A DNA stretch of 64,000 nucleotides, taken from Acidobacteriota bacterium. GTDB lineage: Bacteria > Acidobacteriota > Blastocatellia > RBC074. How positions within the stretch are numbered: the stretch's first letter is position 1; every line of letters starts with the position of its first letter. Below the pieces are notes generated by a model. That model saw only the letters and a list, made by a program, of their open reading frames with translations, had not been told where the DNA came from and did no database searches. Made by a program: the position numbers and the translations under genes. This document shows, piece by piece, positions 1 through 12,800 of the stretch. The stretch is from the NCBI GenBank assembly GCA_018269055.1, contig JAFDVI010000009.1:21149-85148 (forward strand), written 5' to 3'.

Positions 1-633
1 ACTGGCCGAGCTTGTCGTGCTGATCGGCACCCAGATGTCGGCAAAGGGAATGGCTCGTAGAATCGGCACGTCCGCGACGACGCCGACCACGCGAAAGCGC
101 TGCCCATCTACCTCGATAGTCTGACCCAAGGCGGCCAAAACTGATTGATCGTCGAAGAATTTTTTACGCGTGGATTCATTGATGACCGCGACAAAATTGA
201 CGTTCTTGTCATCATCACTGGTAAAAGGACCGCCCGCTAAAAAATTGAACTCGTGAATCTGCCAGAACTCGCCGTCCGTGCGCTTGACGTACAAGCTGAT
301 CTTTTCGCTGTTGCGGTAGGCGTCTTTGTAACCGACTTGCTCGAAAATGCTCATTTTTTCTACGCCGGGCAGATTACGCGCATAACGATCCAGAAAGCCA
401 TAACCGGGCAGCCCGTTGGACTGGTTATTCTCGCCGCCCAGACTGAGAAAATAGACGCCCAGCGTCCTGCTCAGTTTGTTTTCCGGCGACAGAGGGCCAA
501 TGACATGGTCTACCAGCGACGTCGCCACCATCAGCACCAACAGCGTAAAGCTGATCGCAAAGAGACTGATAAAGGTGAAGAATTTGCGGCGCAGGAAAAC
601 TTTGAATGCGACCTTGAGGTAGTTTTTAAGCAT
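1..633 (-). CDS. MacB-type ABC transporter permease, partial at left edge
   Basis: The 211 codons visible from the ATG at 633 encode the N-terminus of an exporter permease of the MacB/FtsX type. The start reads MLKNYLKVAFKVFLRRKFF, a basic amphipathic stretch, followed by one transmembrane helix (about residues 20-42). A long extracytoplasmic segment then resembles the MacB periplasmic core domain, including the typical phrases NESTRKKFF and GVVADVP. The remaining membrane helices lie beyond the window. It follows the ATPase gene by 17 nt, with an AAGGAG element about 12 nt before the start. With the ATPase and the HlyD adaptor it should form a tripartite-like exporter that acts in the inner membrane. 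The substrate cannot be told; macrolides, peptides and lipoproteins are all known for the family. Confidence 0.85.
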   Translation of the reverse strand, partial: MLKNYLKVAFKVFLRRKFFTFISLFAISFTLLVLMVATSLVDHVIGPLSPENKLSRTLGVYFLSLGGENNQSNGLPGYGFLDRYARNLPGVEKMSIFEQVGYKDAYRNSEKISLYVKRTDGEFWQIHEFNFLAGGPFTSDDDKNVNFVAVINESTRKKFFDDQSVLAALGQTIEVDGQRFRVVGVVADVPILRAIPFADIWVPISTTSSAS

Positions 634-650
634 TGTTAGTCCGCGCTCCT

Positions 651-1379
651 TTAACTGACTTGTCTCCCATCAAATAAGCGTACAATGCGCTCGGTCTTTT
701 CTGATTGACGCGGGTCGTGTGTAACCATAACGACGGTCGTGCCGTCGCTTTCCTTCAAATCTTTGAGTACGTCCATAATCTCGTCGCCCATCTGGCTATC
801 CAGGTTGCCTGTCGGTTCATCGGCCAGCAGGATTTTGGGCCGTCCGACAATCGCGCGGGCGATAGCGACACGCTGCTGCTGGCCACCCGAAAGCTGATTG
901 GGGAAGTGATGCACCCGCGCCTGCAACCCGACGCGTTCCAATGCCTGAAGCGCCAGCTTACGGCGTTCGCTGCTTGATAAACCTTTGCGATAGAGCAGCG
1001 GAATTTCGACGTTATCCACCACACTCAAATCATTGATCAGGTGAAAGGTCTGGAAGACGAACCCGATTTCTTCGTTGCGGACGTGCGCCAGGTGGCGGTC
1101 GCTGTATGAATTGATCGGCTTGCCGTTGAGCGCGACCTGTCCACCGCTTGGCACGTCCAGCAGGCCAATGACATTCAGCAGCGTGCTTTTGCCTGAGCCA
1201 GACGGTCCCATAATCGAGATGAACTCGCCACTACGCACCGACAGGTTGATGTTGGTCAGCGCGACGGTTTCAATCCGTTCGGTACGATAAACCTTCTCGA
1301 CGCCTTCCAGTTGAATCATATATTGCTGCTGCGTTTGCGCATTGAATGTCTGCGCAATTGCTGCGCCGGTTGCTGCCAT
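651..1379 (-). CDS. ABC transporter ATP-binding protein (MacB/LolD type)
   Basis: Cytoplasmic ATPase of the exporter encoded with its neighbours. All nucleotide-binding motifs are intact in the 242 residues: Walker A GPSGSGKST (58-66), Q-loop Gln110, signature LSGGQ (163-167), Walker B ILLADEP (183-189) and the switch His221. The family core normally begins at MIQLEGVEKVY (residue 21). The first ATG is nevertheless preferred because an AAGGAG sits 8 nt upstream of it, so a 20-residue extension seems real. The gene lies 20 nt after the HlyD adaptor and 17 nt before the permease, which points to one transcript. LolD and MacB ATPases look alike; the HlyD partner favours a MacAB-like exporter. 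Confidence 0.93.
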   Translation of the reverse strand: MAATGAAIAQTFNAQTQQQYMIQLEGVEKVYRTERIETVALTNINLSVRSGEFISIMGPSGSGKSTLLNVIGLLDVPSGGQVALNGKPINSYSDRHLAHVRNEEIGFVFQTFHLINDLSVVDNVEIPLLYRKGLSSSERRKLALQALERVGLQARVHHFPNQLSGGQQQRVAIARAIVGRPKILLADEPTGNLDSQMGDEIMDVLKDLKESDGTTVVMVTHDPRQSEKTERIVRLFDGRQVS

Positions 1380-1399
1380 GCTGTTTTCTCCTTTAGCTG

Positions 1400-2647
1400 C
1401 TATTTCAACTTCACTTCCTTCACGTGCATGTATTCGGTCATATCCGAAATGATGACCTCTTCACCTTCAAACAATCCCTGCACAACTTCGTAATCTTCTG
1501 CGCCGACAATGCCCAGGCGCACCGGCGTTTTGACGGCCACATCGCCGCGAACTACAAAGACATCGCGCAGCCCTTCGCCGCTTGCAAACGGGCCTTTCTT
1601 GACGCGCAGCACGCGATCTTTGTGGTCGGTGACGATGAAGACGTCTACGCGCAGATTCGAGCGCAATTGCGTATTGGCTTTGTCCGCCAGATTGACCACT
1701 AAAGTAATCACGCCGTTCGTGACCGTCGGATTGATGCGCGCGACCTCACCGTCGAGCATCGCCGTCTCGTTCAGCTTGACCTTGACCGGCAACCCGGCGG
1801 CGAGCCGGCTGGCATGCACGTCCGATACATTGGCTTCGACGCGAAACGAACTGAGATCGGCAATCCTCGCCAACAACGCGCCTTTTTGCACAGTCGCGCC
1901 TTCTTCATTGATAACCCAGGTCAGCACACCCGCACGGTCGGCTTTGGCCGTGGCGAGTTCGAGTTGGCGCACTGCCTCTTCCCGTTCGCGCTGCAAGGTT
2001 TTCATTTCCAGCGCCAACCCTTCCAGTTGTGTTTGGGTGGATTGTTGGGCATTACGTTGTGACTCTTCGATCTGCTTTAGCTCGAACTGCGCCTTCTCTT
2101 CGGCCAATTCAATCTCGCGCAGACGTTCTTCCGACAACAATCCTTCTTTGGTTAGCAGGCGATTTCGTGCGGTGGCGGCTTTCGCGGATTTGTATTCAAG
2201 CTGCTTGATTTCCCAACGGCTACGCTGATCAATCAAGGTGTTTTCAAGGTCGAGCTTGGCTTTGGCTTGCTGATTTTGTTTCAACTCCACTTGCTGGTTC
2301 AGCTTCTCAATAGCGAGCCGCGATTCATTCAAGTCCAGTTCCAGAATAGGCTCGCCTTTGGCCAACACCGCGCCAGGGCGTTTCAAAATCCGTAACACAC
2401 GGGCGTTGACGGGCGACGAAAGCACTTGTTCGATTTCAGGCACCACGGTGCCTGAAGACGTAATCACTGCCTCAATTGGACCAGATTCCACGCGCGCCAG
2501 ACGTACCTCCGCGCGCGCCAGGGACGGCTTGAGCCAGCGTGGCAGCCAAATAAACATTGCGCTGAGACACGTTATTGTTATAACCGCAAGCAATGCACGG
2601 CGCACAAATTGACGGCGACGAAATGTAGGATCAATTTCCCTGTCCAT
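1400..2647 (-). CDS. HlyD/MacA-family periplasmic adaptor subunit
   Basis: Membrane-fusion protein that should bridge the ABC permease to an outer-membrane channel. From the chosen ATG at 2647 it has 415 residues: a basic N-terminus, one membrane anchor (about 18-40), a lipoyl/biotinyl-like half, a long Lys/Glu/Gln-rich coiled-coil hairpin (about 95-245), the second lipoyl half (around AGVLTWVINEEGATVQKG) and beta-barrel and membrane-proximal domains. An in-frame extension up to 2788 is rejected because GAGGA lies 6 nt before the ATG at 2647 and the extension is not protein-like. It is the first gene of the adaptor-ATPase-permease operon. No outer-membrane TolC-type partner is in the window. 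Confidence 0.9.
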   Translation of the reverse strand: MDREIDPTFRRRQFVRRALLAVITITCLSAMFIWLPRWLKPSLARAEVRLARVESGPIEAVITSSGTVVPEIEQVLSSPVNARVLRILKRPGAVLAKGEPILELDLNESRLAIEKLNQQVELKQNQQAKAKLDLENTLIDQRSRWEIKQLEYKSAKAATARNRLLTKEGLLSEERLREIELAEEKAQFELKQIEESQRNAQQSTQTQLEGLALEMKTLQREREEAVRQLELATAKADRAGVLTWVINEEGATVQKGALLARIADLSSFRVEANVSDVHASRLAAGLPVKVKLNETAMLDGEVARINPTVTNGVITLVVNLADKANTQLRSNLRVDVFIVTDHKDRVLRVKKGPFASGEGLRDVFVVRGDVAVKTPVRLGIVGAEDYEVVQGLFEGEEVIISDMTEYMHVKEVKLK

Positions 2648-2936
2648 AGAATTTCCTCGCTTTCGCAATGGCAATTCACAAGCCACAGGCGAATTCGTGC
2701 TGATTGAGGTTATTTTGCTGAAATGTTGTGCGGAGGTGCACAGGTCAGTGTCCAGAAACGGACGAGTTGAGAGTGAATCCGTCAGCAATCCTTCGGTAAA
2801 CCAAAAAGGTCGTCACCCACGAAGCCATTTGCCTTGGGTTGAATCGAGTATGGATGTTGCAGCCTGGATTGGGTGCAAAGCGGCAAAACTCAAATTGAAC
2901 CAAATGATAATACTTCAGTGTTTGATCATAACGAGA
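2648..2936. other. intergenic region upstream of the exporter operon
   Basis: Non-coding gap between the pyrophosphatase gene and the exporter operon (together with the terminator that follows it). It should hold the promoter of the minus-strand exporter genes. I found no convincing promoter boxes, small gene or repeat in it. Confidence 0.5.
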
Positions 2937-2968
2937 AAAGGCAGCGACCTGTGATGGTCACTGCCTTT
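2937..2968 (-). terminator. intrinsic terminator of the pyrophosphatase gene
   Basis: Thirteen-base arms (2937-2949 and 2956-2968) pair with one mismatch around a six-base loop. On the minus strand the stem ends in a short T run. It lies 31 nt after the pyrophosphatase stop codon. Because the stem starts with AAA and ends with TTT it could work weakly in both directions. Confidence 0.75.
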
Positions 2969-2998
2969 GATTGAACTGCACGGGTTTGAACCTGCCGT

Positions 2999-5512
<2,514 letters not shown>

Positions 5513-5567
5513 AGCTGGTGATTCCTCGTTATCGTATTGAGTTCAACTGCTGGGAAAACAGGCGCGG

Positions 5568-5596
5568 ATTATAGACGATAGCCTAAAAGCTGCAAA
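5568..5596 (-). promoter_or_regulatory. probable sigma-70 promoter of hppA
   Basis: On the minus strand a perfect TATAAT (5568-5573) lies 17 bp from TTTGCA (5591-5596, 4 of 6 matches to TTGACA). Transcription would start about 49 nt before the hppA ATG. Found by eye only. Confidence 0.45.
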
Positions 5597-5643
5597 GTAC
5601 TGCCAGATCAGCTTTCTAGCCAATTTTGCAAAGGTAAAACCAA

Positions 5644-6711
5644 TCAACTTTTGTGTTCGTGTCCAGCCACCTTCAGCAACAGTTCGATCAACTGGTTTGC
5701 CTGCGCGCATTGAAATTCGATTTGCGCCGCAAAGATCGGTAATGGAGATTGGTCAAACAACTCTTCCGGCAAATTCGCTGCATCTTTTTCCGTGACGATG
5801 ATCGCTTCGGCGTTGGCCGTTTGCGCTTCGCGTAGGATTTCGGCGAATTCGGCATAGGAATAACGATGGTGATCGGGAAAATCACGTCGCAACACGGTCT
5901 GCAAACCAGCTTTTCGCAAATCGTCGTTGAAACGATCCGGTTTGGCAATTCCGGAAACAGCCGCGACTCTCTTTCCCGCAAACTCAATAACGTTGAAGGT
6001 CTCCGCACCGCCAAGCCGTCTGAACCCAGTCACTTCGTGATGAGCAAAAAAGACCAGAGTTTCGGGAGCGGAATGATTTCGGATGGTTTCCATCAGTTGG
6101 GCGCGGTCAAATTGCTGGTCGCTGCGCGTGACGATGATTGCGTCGGCCCGGCGCAATTCCATCAGCGGTTCGCGCAACCGGCCAAACGGAACCATCTTTG
6201 CGCGGCTCAACGGTTCCGTGGCGTCAATCAACAGCAAATTCAAATCGCGGTTCAACCGCAGATGCTGGTACGCATCGTCGAGGATAAACACCGAAACCTG
6301 TGCGCGATGTTCCAACCAGTGCCCGGCGGCAAAGCGATTCTGGTCAACGATGACTCGTACGCCGGGACAGCTTTGCGCCAACAAATACGGCTCATCGCCC
6401 GATTCGGCGGACGAACAGAGAATCCGGTTACCATCGGAAACCTCGACGCGTTCGCCGGTTTTACGTTTGTAACCGCGGCTGAGAATCGCCACTTGATGCC
6501 CGGCGTCGCGCAATGTCGAAGCGAGAAACGCCACGCACGGAGTTTTACCCGTTCCGCCGACGCTCAAATTGCCCACACTGATGACCGGAGCGTTCAACCG
6601 CTGAGTTTTGAGCAGCCCGCGTTCGTACGCTACGATGCGTGCTCGCACGGCAAGTTCATACAATTTCGCTGGCGCAAAAAGCAGCGCGCGGGCCAATGGC
6701 GATTCGATCAT
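5644..6711 (-). CDS. lpxK: tetraacyldisaccharide 4'-kinase
   Basis: Inner-membrane kinase that phosphorylates the 4' position of the lipid A disaccharide precursor, the sixth step of the Raetz pathway. The N-terminal membrane-associated stretch is followed by the LpxK P-loop VGGTGKTP (about 51-58), then typical segments such as [27 protein letters not shown] and [10 protein letters not shown]. The length is 355 residues from the ATG at 6711. A TTG at 6756 would add 15 polar residues, but family members begin near the chosen Met. It is divergent from the sigma factor gene, with a gap of about 110 bp. No other lpx gene is in the window. Its presence shows that the organism makes lipid A. Confidence 0.93.
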   Translation of the reverse strand: MIESPLARALLFAPAKLYELAVRARIVAYERGLLKTQRLNAPVISVGNLSVGGTGKTPCVAFLASTLRDAGHQVAILSRGYKRKTGERVEVSDGNRILCSSAESGDEPYLLAQSCPGVRVIVDQNRFAAGHWLEHRAQVSVFILDDAYQHLRLNRDLNLLLIDATEPLSRAKMVPFGRLREPLMELRRADAIIVTRSDQQFDRAQLMETIRNHSAPETLVFFAHHEVTGFRRLGGAETFNVIEFAGKRVAAVSGIAKPDRFNDDLRKAGLQTVLRRDFPDHHRYSYAEFAEILREAQTANAEAIIVTEKDAANLPEELFDQSPLPIFAAQIEFQCAQANQLIELLLKVAGHEHKS

Positions 6712-6820
6712 TTCCTTTTCGGGTTGAACCTGGATTTGGCGGCGATGTTCGCTCAACCGAATTCATCGTCTCACGAACTTTGGTTTCCGAAAAGTTGGTC
6801 GTGATTTCAATCGGGAATTT

Positions 6821-7783
6821 GTGACGACACAAACGACAACAAGTTTAATCGAACATTTGTTTGCAGAACATCGGCGGTTTCTGTGGGCAATCGGGTATCG
6901 AATGACGGGAAACGCCGCAGACGCCGACGATCTGGTTCAGGAAACTTTCGTCCGCGCGATGAATCATCCTCCGACAAAGCTTGATCAGCCGCTGCGCCCA
7001 TGGTTGGTGCAGGTGATCATGAACCTAAGTCGTGATTTGCTGCGCCGGAGAAAACGGCAATCTTATGAAGGCATCTGGCTGCCGTCTCCAATAGAAACAA
7101 TGGATGAAGCGTCGTCTCCGATTTCGGAATCCCGGCATGCGGCGACGCAGTACGATTTGTTGGAAAGTGTTTCATTCGCATTTTTGCTTGCGCTGCAGGC
7201 ATTGACGCCGACTCAACGAGCGGTGTTGTTGTTGCGCGAGGTATTTGATTATTCGGTCGCCGAAACTGCCAAAGCCTTGAGCATGTCGGAGCCAAACGTA
7301 AAAACCACGCTCCATCGTGCGCGACGTGCGATGAGCGATTATGACCGTTCGCGCGTGATACCAACGCGCGAATTGCAAACTCAAACCAGGCAGACGATGG
7401 AACAGTTTCTGCGGTTATTGTCCGAGCAGAACGTTGCCGGAATCGAAAATCTGCTGGCACGCGACGCGCGGCAACTCAGCGATGGCGGCGGAGAATTCAT
7501 CGCGGCTCGTGCGCCAATTATAGGGCGCGAAAAAGTGGCGCTGTTCAATTTGCGAATTGCCGCCCAAGCTGCAACTCTGGCAGTAAATTTTTCGTGGCGA
7601 ATGATCAACGGCATGCCTGCGCTCATAACGAATTACCCGCAAGTTCCACCGAATTATGCGCGGCGTTTAGTAACAATCGTTGAACTTGATACTGAAAACA
7701 GAATTCGGCGAATTTACAACGTGCTTGCCACGCGCAAACTGACGGCGATTGAAGATCATGCGTTTGTCAGGGGTACGACCTGA
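6821..7783 (+). CDS. SigJ/ECF41-like RNA polymerase sigma factor with C-terminal SnoaL-like domain
   Basis: Alternative sigma factor of 320 residues with a GTG start. Region 2 (about 10-78) includes YRMTGNAADADDLVQETF. Region 4 (about 128-172) has the helix-turn-helix TAKALSMSEPNVKTTLHRAR. The linker carries WLPSPI (86-91), close to the WLPEP motif of the ECF41/SigJ group. After region 4 there are about 140 further residues of SnoaL/NTF2-like character, which in ECF41 factors controls activity in place of a separate anti-sigma factor. No anti-sigma gene is adjacent, which fits. The carboxymuconolactone-decarboxylase or oxidoreductase genes often beside ECF41 factors are also absent, so the regulon is unknown. 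Confidence 0.88.
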   Translation: MTTQTTTSLIEHLFAEHRRFLWAIGYRMTGNAADADDLVQETFVRAMNHPPTKLDQPLRPWLVQVIMNLSRDLLRRRKRQSYEGIWLPSPIETMDEASSPISESRHAATQYDLLESVSFAFLLALQALTPTQRAVLLLREVFDYSVAETAKALSMSEPNVKTTLHRARRAMSDYDRSRVIPTRELQTQTRQTMEQFLRLLSEQNVAGIENLLARDARQLSDGGGEFIAARAPIIGREKVALFNLRIAAQAATLAVNFSWRMINGMPALITNYPQVPPNYARRLVTIVELDTENRIRRIYNVLATRKLTAIEDHAFVRGTT

Positions 7784-7919
7784 TGCTAGGATCAATCCAG
7801 TCTCCGCCCTGCTGTTCTTCATCTTGAAATCTGAACGATGTATTTAGTTGATCTATGGCAACAGGGTTTTTCTGACTTAAAGGCGTCGCCGCAATAAATC
7901 ATCGGGAGAATAGAAAAGA

Positions 7920-8471
7920 ATGCAGCAACATGGAGCTTCACCCCTTAAGCTGGTACAGATTGAGCCTCGCAATCCCTCGACAACCATTCCAGAGTTAAGC
8001 CTCCCCAAACTTACTGAAGCGCAAATTTTTCGGAAAAAAGCTTATATCGGCTTTCGGAAAATTATCGGTTTTGGGTACACGAAACATTCCTGGGGAGCGA
8101 CTCGGCGATGGTTGCTGGCCAATATTTTGCCGGATAAGGTGCTCTACCGGTGGAAACCGTATCAACGCGGTGGGTGTAACCGTTGTGGATTGTGCTGCAA
8201 AATCGTGTTTCGCTGTCCTTTCTTTTATGAAAATGGAGAAACAACGGCTTGCATGATTTACACTTCAGAAAAGCATTTCCCGGCGGCCTGTGTGGCATTT
8301 CCGTTTGATCCTTCGGATTTGGCCGAAGTGCAGCGCGAAGTCGCTCCGGCTCCTTGCCCGTTTCATTATGAAGGCCAACCCGAACATCCAACCCTGTGGG
8401 CTGCGCTGAAAGTCGAAATGCGCACGCAACTGATCAATCGCGTGAATAAGCTCAAAGAGGTGTTTGATTGA
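7920..8471 (+). CDS. YkgJ-family cysteine-cluster protein
   Basis: Protein of 183 residues with a zinc/iron-chelating cysteine cluster: Cys86, Cys89, Cys92, Cys93 and Cys99 in CNRCGLCCKIVFRC, then Cys111 and Cys124. This matches the UPF0153/YkgJ family, whose biochemical role is not settled. The N-terminal 80 residues are basic and lack a signal peptide, so it should be cytoplasmic. Its stop codon overlaps the TTG start of the thioesterase gene downstream, so the two are probably translated together. GGGAGAA lies about 11 nt before the ATG. Confidence 0.85.
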   Translation: MQQHGASPLKLVQIEPRNPSTTIPELSLPKLTEAQIFRKKAYIGFRKIIGFGYTKHSWGATRRWLLANILPDKVLYRWKPYQRGGCNRCGLCCKIVFRCPFFYENGETTACMIYTSEKHFPAACVAFPFDPSDLAEVQREVAPAPCPFHYEGQPEHPTLWAALKVEMRTQLINRVNKLKEVFD

Positions 8472-8893
8472 GGAAGCAACACTTGGCTGAGCCAAAGTAC
8501 GAAAGCCTGCAAGAACGCGGCGTCGGATCGCCTTTTGCCGAACTGCTGGGCTTCGAGCCAATTGAACACGAACCTGGACGCGTACTGCTGAAATTGCCTT
8601 TTTCCGAAAGGTTGCTGCAATCGCTTGGGCGAGTCCACGGTGGAGCGCTGTTCAGTCTGGCCGATCACGCATCCGGCTGGGCGGCGTATTCAACGCTCAA
8701 CGAGGATGAGCGCTGCGCGACGCTGGAAATGAAGATCAACTACATTGCTGCACTCCACGACGAAGATTGCCTGGCCGATGCGCGCGTCATTCATCGTGGC
8801 CGAACCAGCATCGTGATAGAAACCGACATCAAAACCTCGCAAGGACGCTTGGTCGCCAAAACCCTGGCGACGTTTATTGTTTTGACGACCTAG
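8468..8893 (+). CDS. PaaI-type hotdog-fold thioesterase
   Basis: Small acyl-CoA thioesterase of 141 residues. The hotdog signature GRVHGGALFSLADHASGWAA holds the conserved HGG and the helix that packs in the fold. The 4HBT-type ending TSIVIETDIKTSQGRLVAKTLATF is also typical. It hydrolyses CoA thioesters; the acyl group cannot be predicted. The start is taken as TTG at 8468, overlapping the TGA of the Cys-cluster gene by 4 nt. Another TTG at 8483 is possible. Translational coupling with the upstream gene is likely. Confidence 0.85.
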   Translation: MRKQHLAEPKYESLQERGVGSPFAELLGFEPIEHEPGRVLLKLPFSERLLQSLGRVHGGALFSLADHASGWAAYSTLNEDERCATLEMKINYIAALHDEDCLADARVIHRGRTSIVIETDIKTSQGRLVAKTLATFIVLTT

Positions 8894-9828
8894 TCCGTCA
8901 GATTGGGCAAGCGTCTTCCCGCCCGACCGCACCAAATCGTTAATCTTCTTCCACCGATTGGTATGAGCCAGTCGTGTTTGAACGCCTCAAGCGCAGGCTC
9001 CGGCACGCTTCTGCACTCAGGCAAAAAGGCAAACTCCTTTATTTACGATAATTTAGCTGCATGCAAAAGGGACGGGAGCGTCGTGGCACGAGCTTTGTTT
9101 AAGCTGTTGGTGTTAACAGTGAACGGAGTCAGCAGGAGAAGCTGTGGGGGGAGAATGATTCAAAGGCCGCCAATTCGAAGAAGCGGCAATTGAATTTGAA
9201 AGAGACCCAATGAGATCCAATGTTCTTTACAAGTTCGGCGCGCTGAAGGAGAGCAAGGGGGTATTTCGGGGCCGCAGAACGTCTGCGTGACTTTGAAATT
9301 TTCCGTAAGCGCGTCCGTAATTTTCCCGGCAACCAACTCGCAGGTTGAAGTGGGAAATAAACGCCGCATGAGCAAATGTAAAGGGGGCTGAAAGAATCGT
9401 CTTTCAGCGTTTGCTTGTGCGGCGTTTTGATTTTCTGCCAGCAATCATTCGGTTCAAAAATCCGTATCTCATCCGAAAACTCATACTTACATTTATCTTT
9501 ATCAGCCTGTCCATCAATGCTACAAATTTGTCCTTATCAGTATAACCGAAGCACAATCATCAACTTGTGACTCCCAAAAAAGCCCTAACCGATTCCAAAA
9601 ATCTATCGTCAAAAGGCGGAACAAGTCTTGCCTTTTGTAGAAGCTCCAAATTATCTTTCACGGGTCACTTCTTGAAGCTGTACTTAAAAACACCCATTGT
9701 CAGATAGAGACTGCCCTAATCGGTTCACCCTCTTTGGTTTGGAACCTGTTTGGCCGGGTTTTCATTTTCTTGAACTGAGTCAAACGCAGGCAGTAAGTAT
9801 CAGGCAACATAACCATCAGGAGTATAAA
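8894..9828. other. long intergenic region before the TonB receptor gene
   Basis: About 930 bases without a supported gene. Short open frames exist on both strands but lack ribosome sites and protein-like composition. The only clear structure is the long hairpin at 9361-9425. The last part is the receptor leader with the ribosome site AGGAG at 9818-9822. I saw no riboswitch match. Confidence 0.6.
9361..9425. other. long two-stem hairpin, possible terminator or small RNA element
   Basis: Bases 9361-9376 pair with 9410-9425 in a 16-bp stem that includes two G-T wobbles. Inside it a second stem, GCTGAAAGA with TCTTTCAGC, closes a short loop. An unpaired stretch of about ten bases (TGTAAAGGGG) lies on one side only. 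TTTTGATTTT follows on the plus strand, and TTTATTT follows on the minus strand. The shape fits a bidirectional terminator or a structured RNA, but no transcribed gene is close on either side. Confidence 0.5.
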
Positions 9829-12800
9829 ATGCATAAACACAAGACTTTCCTAAAGGGCCTCACCTTACAGGTTATCGGTCTGTTTCTCGTGGTGGCATTT
9901 TCTAGCTTTGCTGCTGCTCAAACCGGATCATCAACTGTCAATGGCACAGTCCAGGATTCTCAAGGCTCCGCCATTTCCGGCGCGAAAGTTACGCTGAAAA
10001 ACCCCAGCAAAAACTTTACTCGCACTGTCGTAAGCAGCGCGGATGGAAGCTTTGTTTTTAACATTGTGCCCCCCGATACTTACGTGATTGAAGTCGAGGC
10101 GAGCAATTTCAAAAAGAACATTGTCAGCGATGTGAAAGCTTTGACTGATAACCGTGTGTCTGTGAATATTGTGCTGGAAGTAGGGCAGGTTACGGAAGTC
10201 GTCAACGTATCAGCGTCCGCCGCTGAAAATATCGTCAATACGCAGGATGCCAGCTTGGGCAACAACTTTGTCGCCCAGCAAATTATTCAATTGCCGTTGA
10301 ATGCGCGCAATGTTGGTAATTTGCTCAGTTTGCAACCAGGAGTCACCGCGACCGGCTACGTTGCCGGCAGCCGCAGTGACCAGGCCAATCTGACGATTGA
10401 TGGCGTTGATGCTAACGATCAACAGGATGGCACAGCATTTTCTCCCGTTATTCGCGTCAGCCCTGACACGGTCGAAGAATTCCGCGTGACAACTGTCAAT
10501 GCGAACTCCACTCAAGGCCGTTCGTCGGGTGCACAGGTTGGTTTCATTACCAAGAGCGGATCGAACACGTTTCACGGTAATCTTTATGAATATCACCGCA
10601 ACACGGTGACCACAGCCAATGATTTCTTCAACAATCGAGCGGGCAGATACACCGCCACGGATGCATTGGTGATTGCCGGAAAAGCCAAGGTTGGTGACGA
10701 AAAAGTTCCCCGTCCAAAATTGATTCGCAACCTGTTCGGCGGCAGCCTCGGCGGCCCAATCATTAAAGACAAGCTTTTCTTTTTCTATAACTACGAAGGA
10801 CGGCGCGACGCCAAAGAAACCAGCGTTGTCCAAACCGTTCCGTTGGCGAGCCTGGGTCGCGGCGAAGTGAATTTTATTATACAAACCCCTTCAAACGATC
10901 CGTTGGGACAAAGATCTATCCCCGTAACATTAACCACAGCGCAAATTAATGGGTTGACCAGCAATGGTACGGCTTCGGGTGCCTCGCTTGTAGATGTGAA
11001 TCCGGCTGGCTTAGCTGTTTTGGCTGCTGCAGCACAACGTTACCCCGCTAATGACAACACAACAGGAGATGGAAGGAATACCAGTGGGTTCCGCTTCAAC
11101 GCACCGCTTCCGGTAAGACTTGGTGCACACACGACCCGCATTGATTTCAAACCGACCGAGTCGCATTCGTTTTTTGTGCGTGGAAATTACCAGAATGATA
11201 CTTCCGTCACCGGACAACAGTTTCCCGACACACCGACGTTGACGACTTGGAGCCACCCGAAAGCAATCGCGGTCGGCTATATATGGACCGCGCGGGCCAC
11301 ACTGATCAACGATTTCCGGTATGGTTTGACACGCGATGCGTTTAGCAATCAAGGCGATTCCAACGTCAATGCGGTCACGTTCCGCAGCGTGTTTTCCGAC
11401 AAGAACTATGGCCGCACATTTACTCGTGTCACGCCAACACACAACTTCACAGACAATGTCAATTGGCGGCCCACTGCCGGCCACAGTTTCGACTTCGGGA
11501 CCAATATCCGCATCATTCGCAACAAGAGAACCGACTTCAGTCCTGCATTCGATAACGGCATTACCAACCAGTCGTTTTATTCGAGCGCGGGCGCTGTGTT
11601 GAGCACTCCGATCAATTCATCACTGGTAGCTCTTTACCCAAGCTTGAATTTGCCCAGTGGTACGACGATTCGTTCTGACTGGACAACCAACACCAGAACG
11701 GCGATGGCGGCAGTAATCGGCCGTTTGTCGCAATACACGGCCAATTTCAATTTTGGTTTGGATGGCAAACCGCTGCCGAGTGGCAGCCCCACGGTTCGGG
11801 AACTTGCCACTGAAGAATATGATGTTTATGGACAGGATGTTTGGAGAATGGGGCCGAACATCACTTTGACGATGGGTTTGCGCTACGGCTTGAGCCGCCC
11901 TGTCTATGAAACCCAGGGCTTCCAGCTCAAACCGAATGTCGGATTGGAAGATTATCTGAACAAGCGTATTGCTGCCTCCAAGCTGGGGCAGAACTATACG
12001 GATCCTCTTCAAATCATTAAAGCCGGGCCGGCAAATGACGCTCCGGGATATTACGATTTCGACAAAAACAATTTTCAACCGCGCGTTTCTGCTGCGTGGA
12101 ATCCGAAGTTCAAGGAAGGCAGTCTGGCCAGTAAGCTTTTCGGCAAAGAAGGCGCTTCAACGTTCCGTGGAGGATTTGCCATCACGAACGACTATTTCGG
12201 CCAAAGATTGGCTGTTGGGTTTGACGCCAACAACACCCTGGGCTTCCTGTCGAAATTCAACATTTCGGCAAACGCTTTCAATGTGACCACCAATCCGGCG
12301 CCGCTGTTTACCGGTTTGGGGATGGACATTCGCAGCTTGCCGCGCGTTGTTGTGCCCGGAGATTTGACATTTCCGAAACAGCAACCACTGGATGACGCCC
12401 GCAGAATCGAAGGCTCGCTCGACAGCAATCTGGTTTCGCCAATCAACTATGTTTGGAACTTCACCTACAGCCGCCTGCTGCCCGGCGGGTTCGTGGTCGA
12501 AGCCTCTTACATTGGACGCGTCGCTCGCAACCTGTTGGCAACGCGCGACGTGATGCAGCTCAATAACATTGTTGATCCGAAGTCAGGACAGGATTGGTAC
12601 ACGGCCGCGGGGATTTTGCAGGATTTGCGAATCAAGAACACGCCGATTTCTCAAATTCCCAACTTGCCGTTCTTCGATAACCTGTATGGAAAAGGAAAAG
12701 TTGCCTTTGCGGTGGATGATTACATCGGCACTGACTTTGTGGGTGCTGGGTTGACGAATACCCAAGCGGCTTACGCGATGATGGCGAATGGCGTTCCCGG

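Noticed and set aside
8903..9193. Possible small gene of 96 codons in the gap before the TonB receptor
   Set aside because: No ribosome site, and the composition is not protein-like.
9697..9828. N-terminal extension of the TonB receptor
   Set aside because: It would put 44 residues before the signal peptide; AGGAG stands before the ATG at 9829.
8894..9828. Cobalamin or other riboswitch before the TonB receptor
   Set aside because: I looked for the conserved B12-box and other aptamer blocks and found none.
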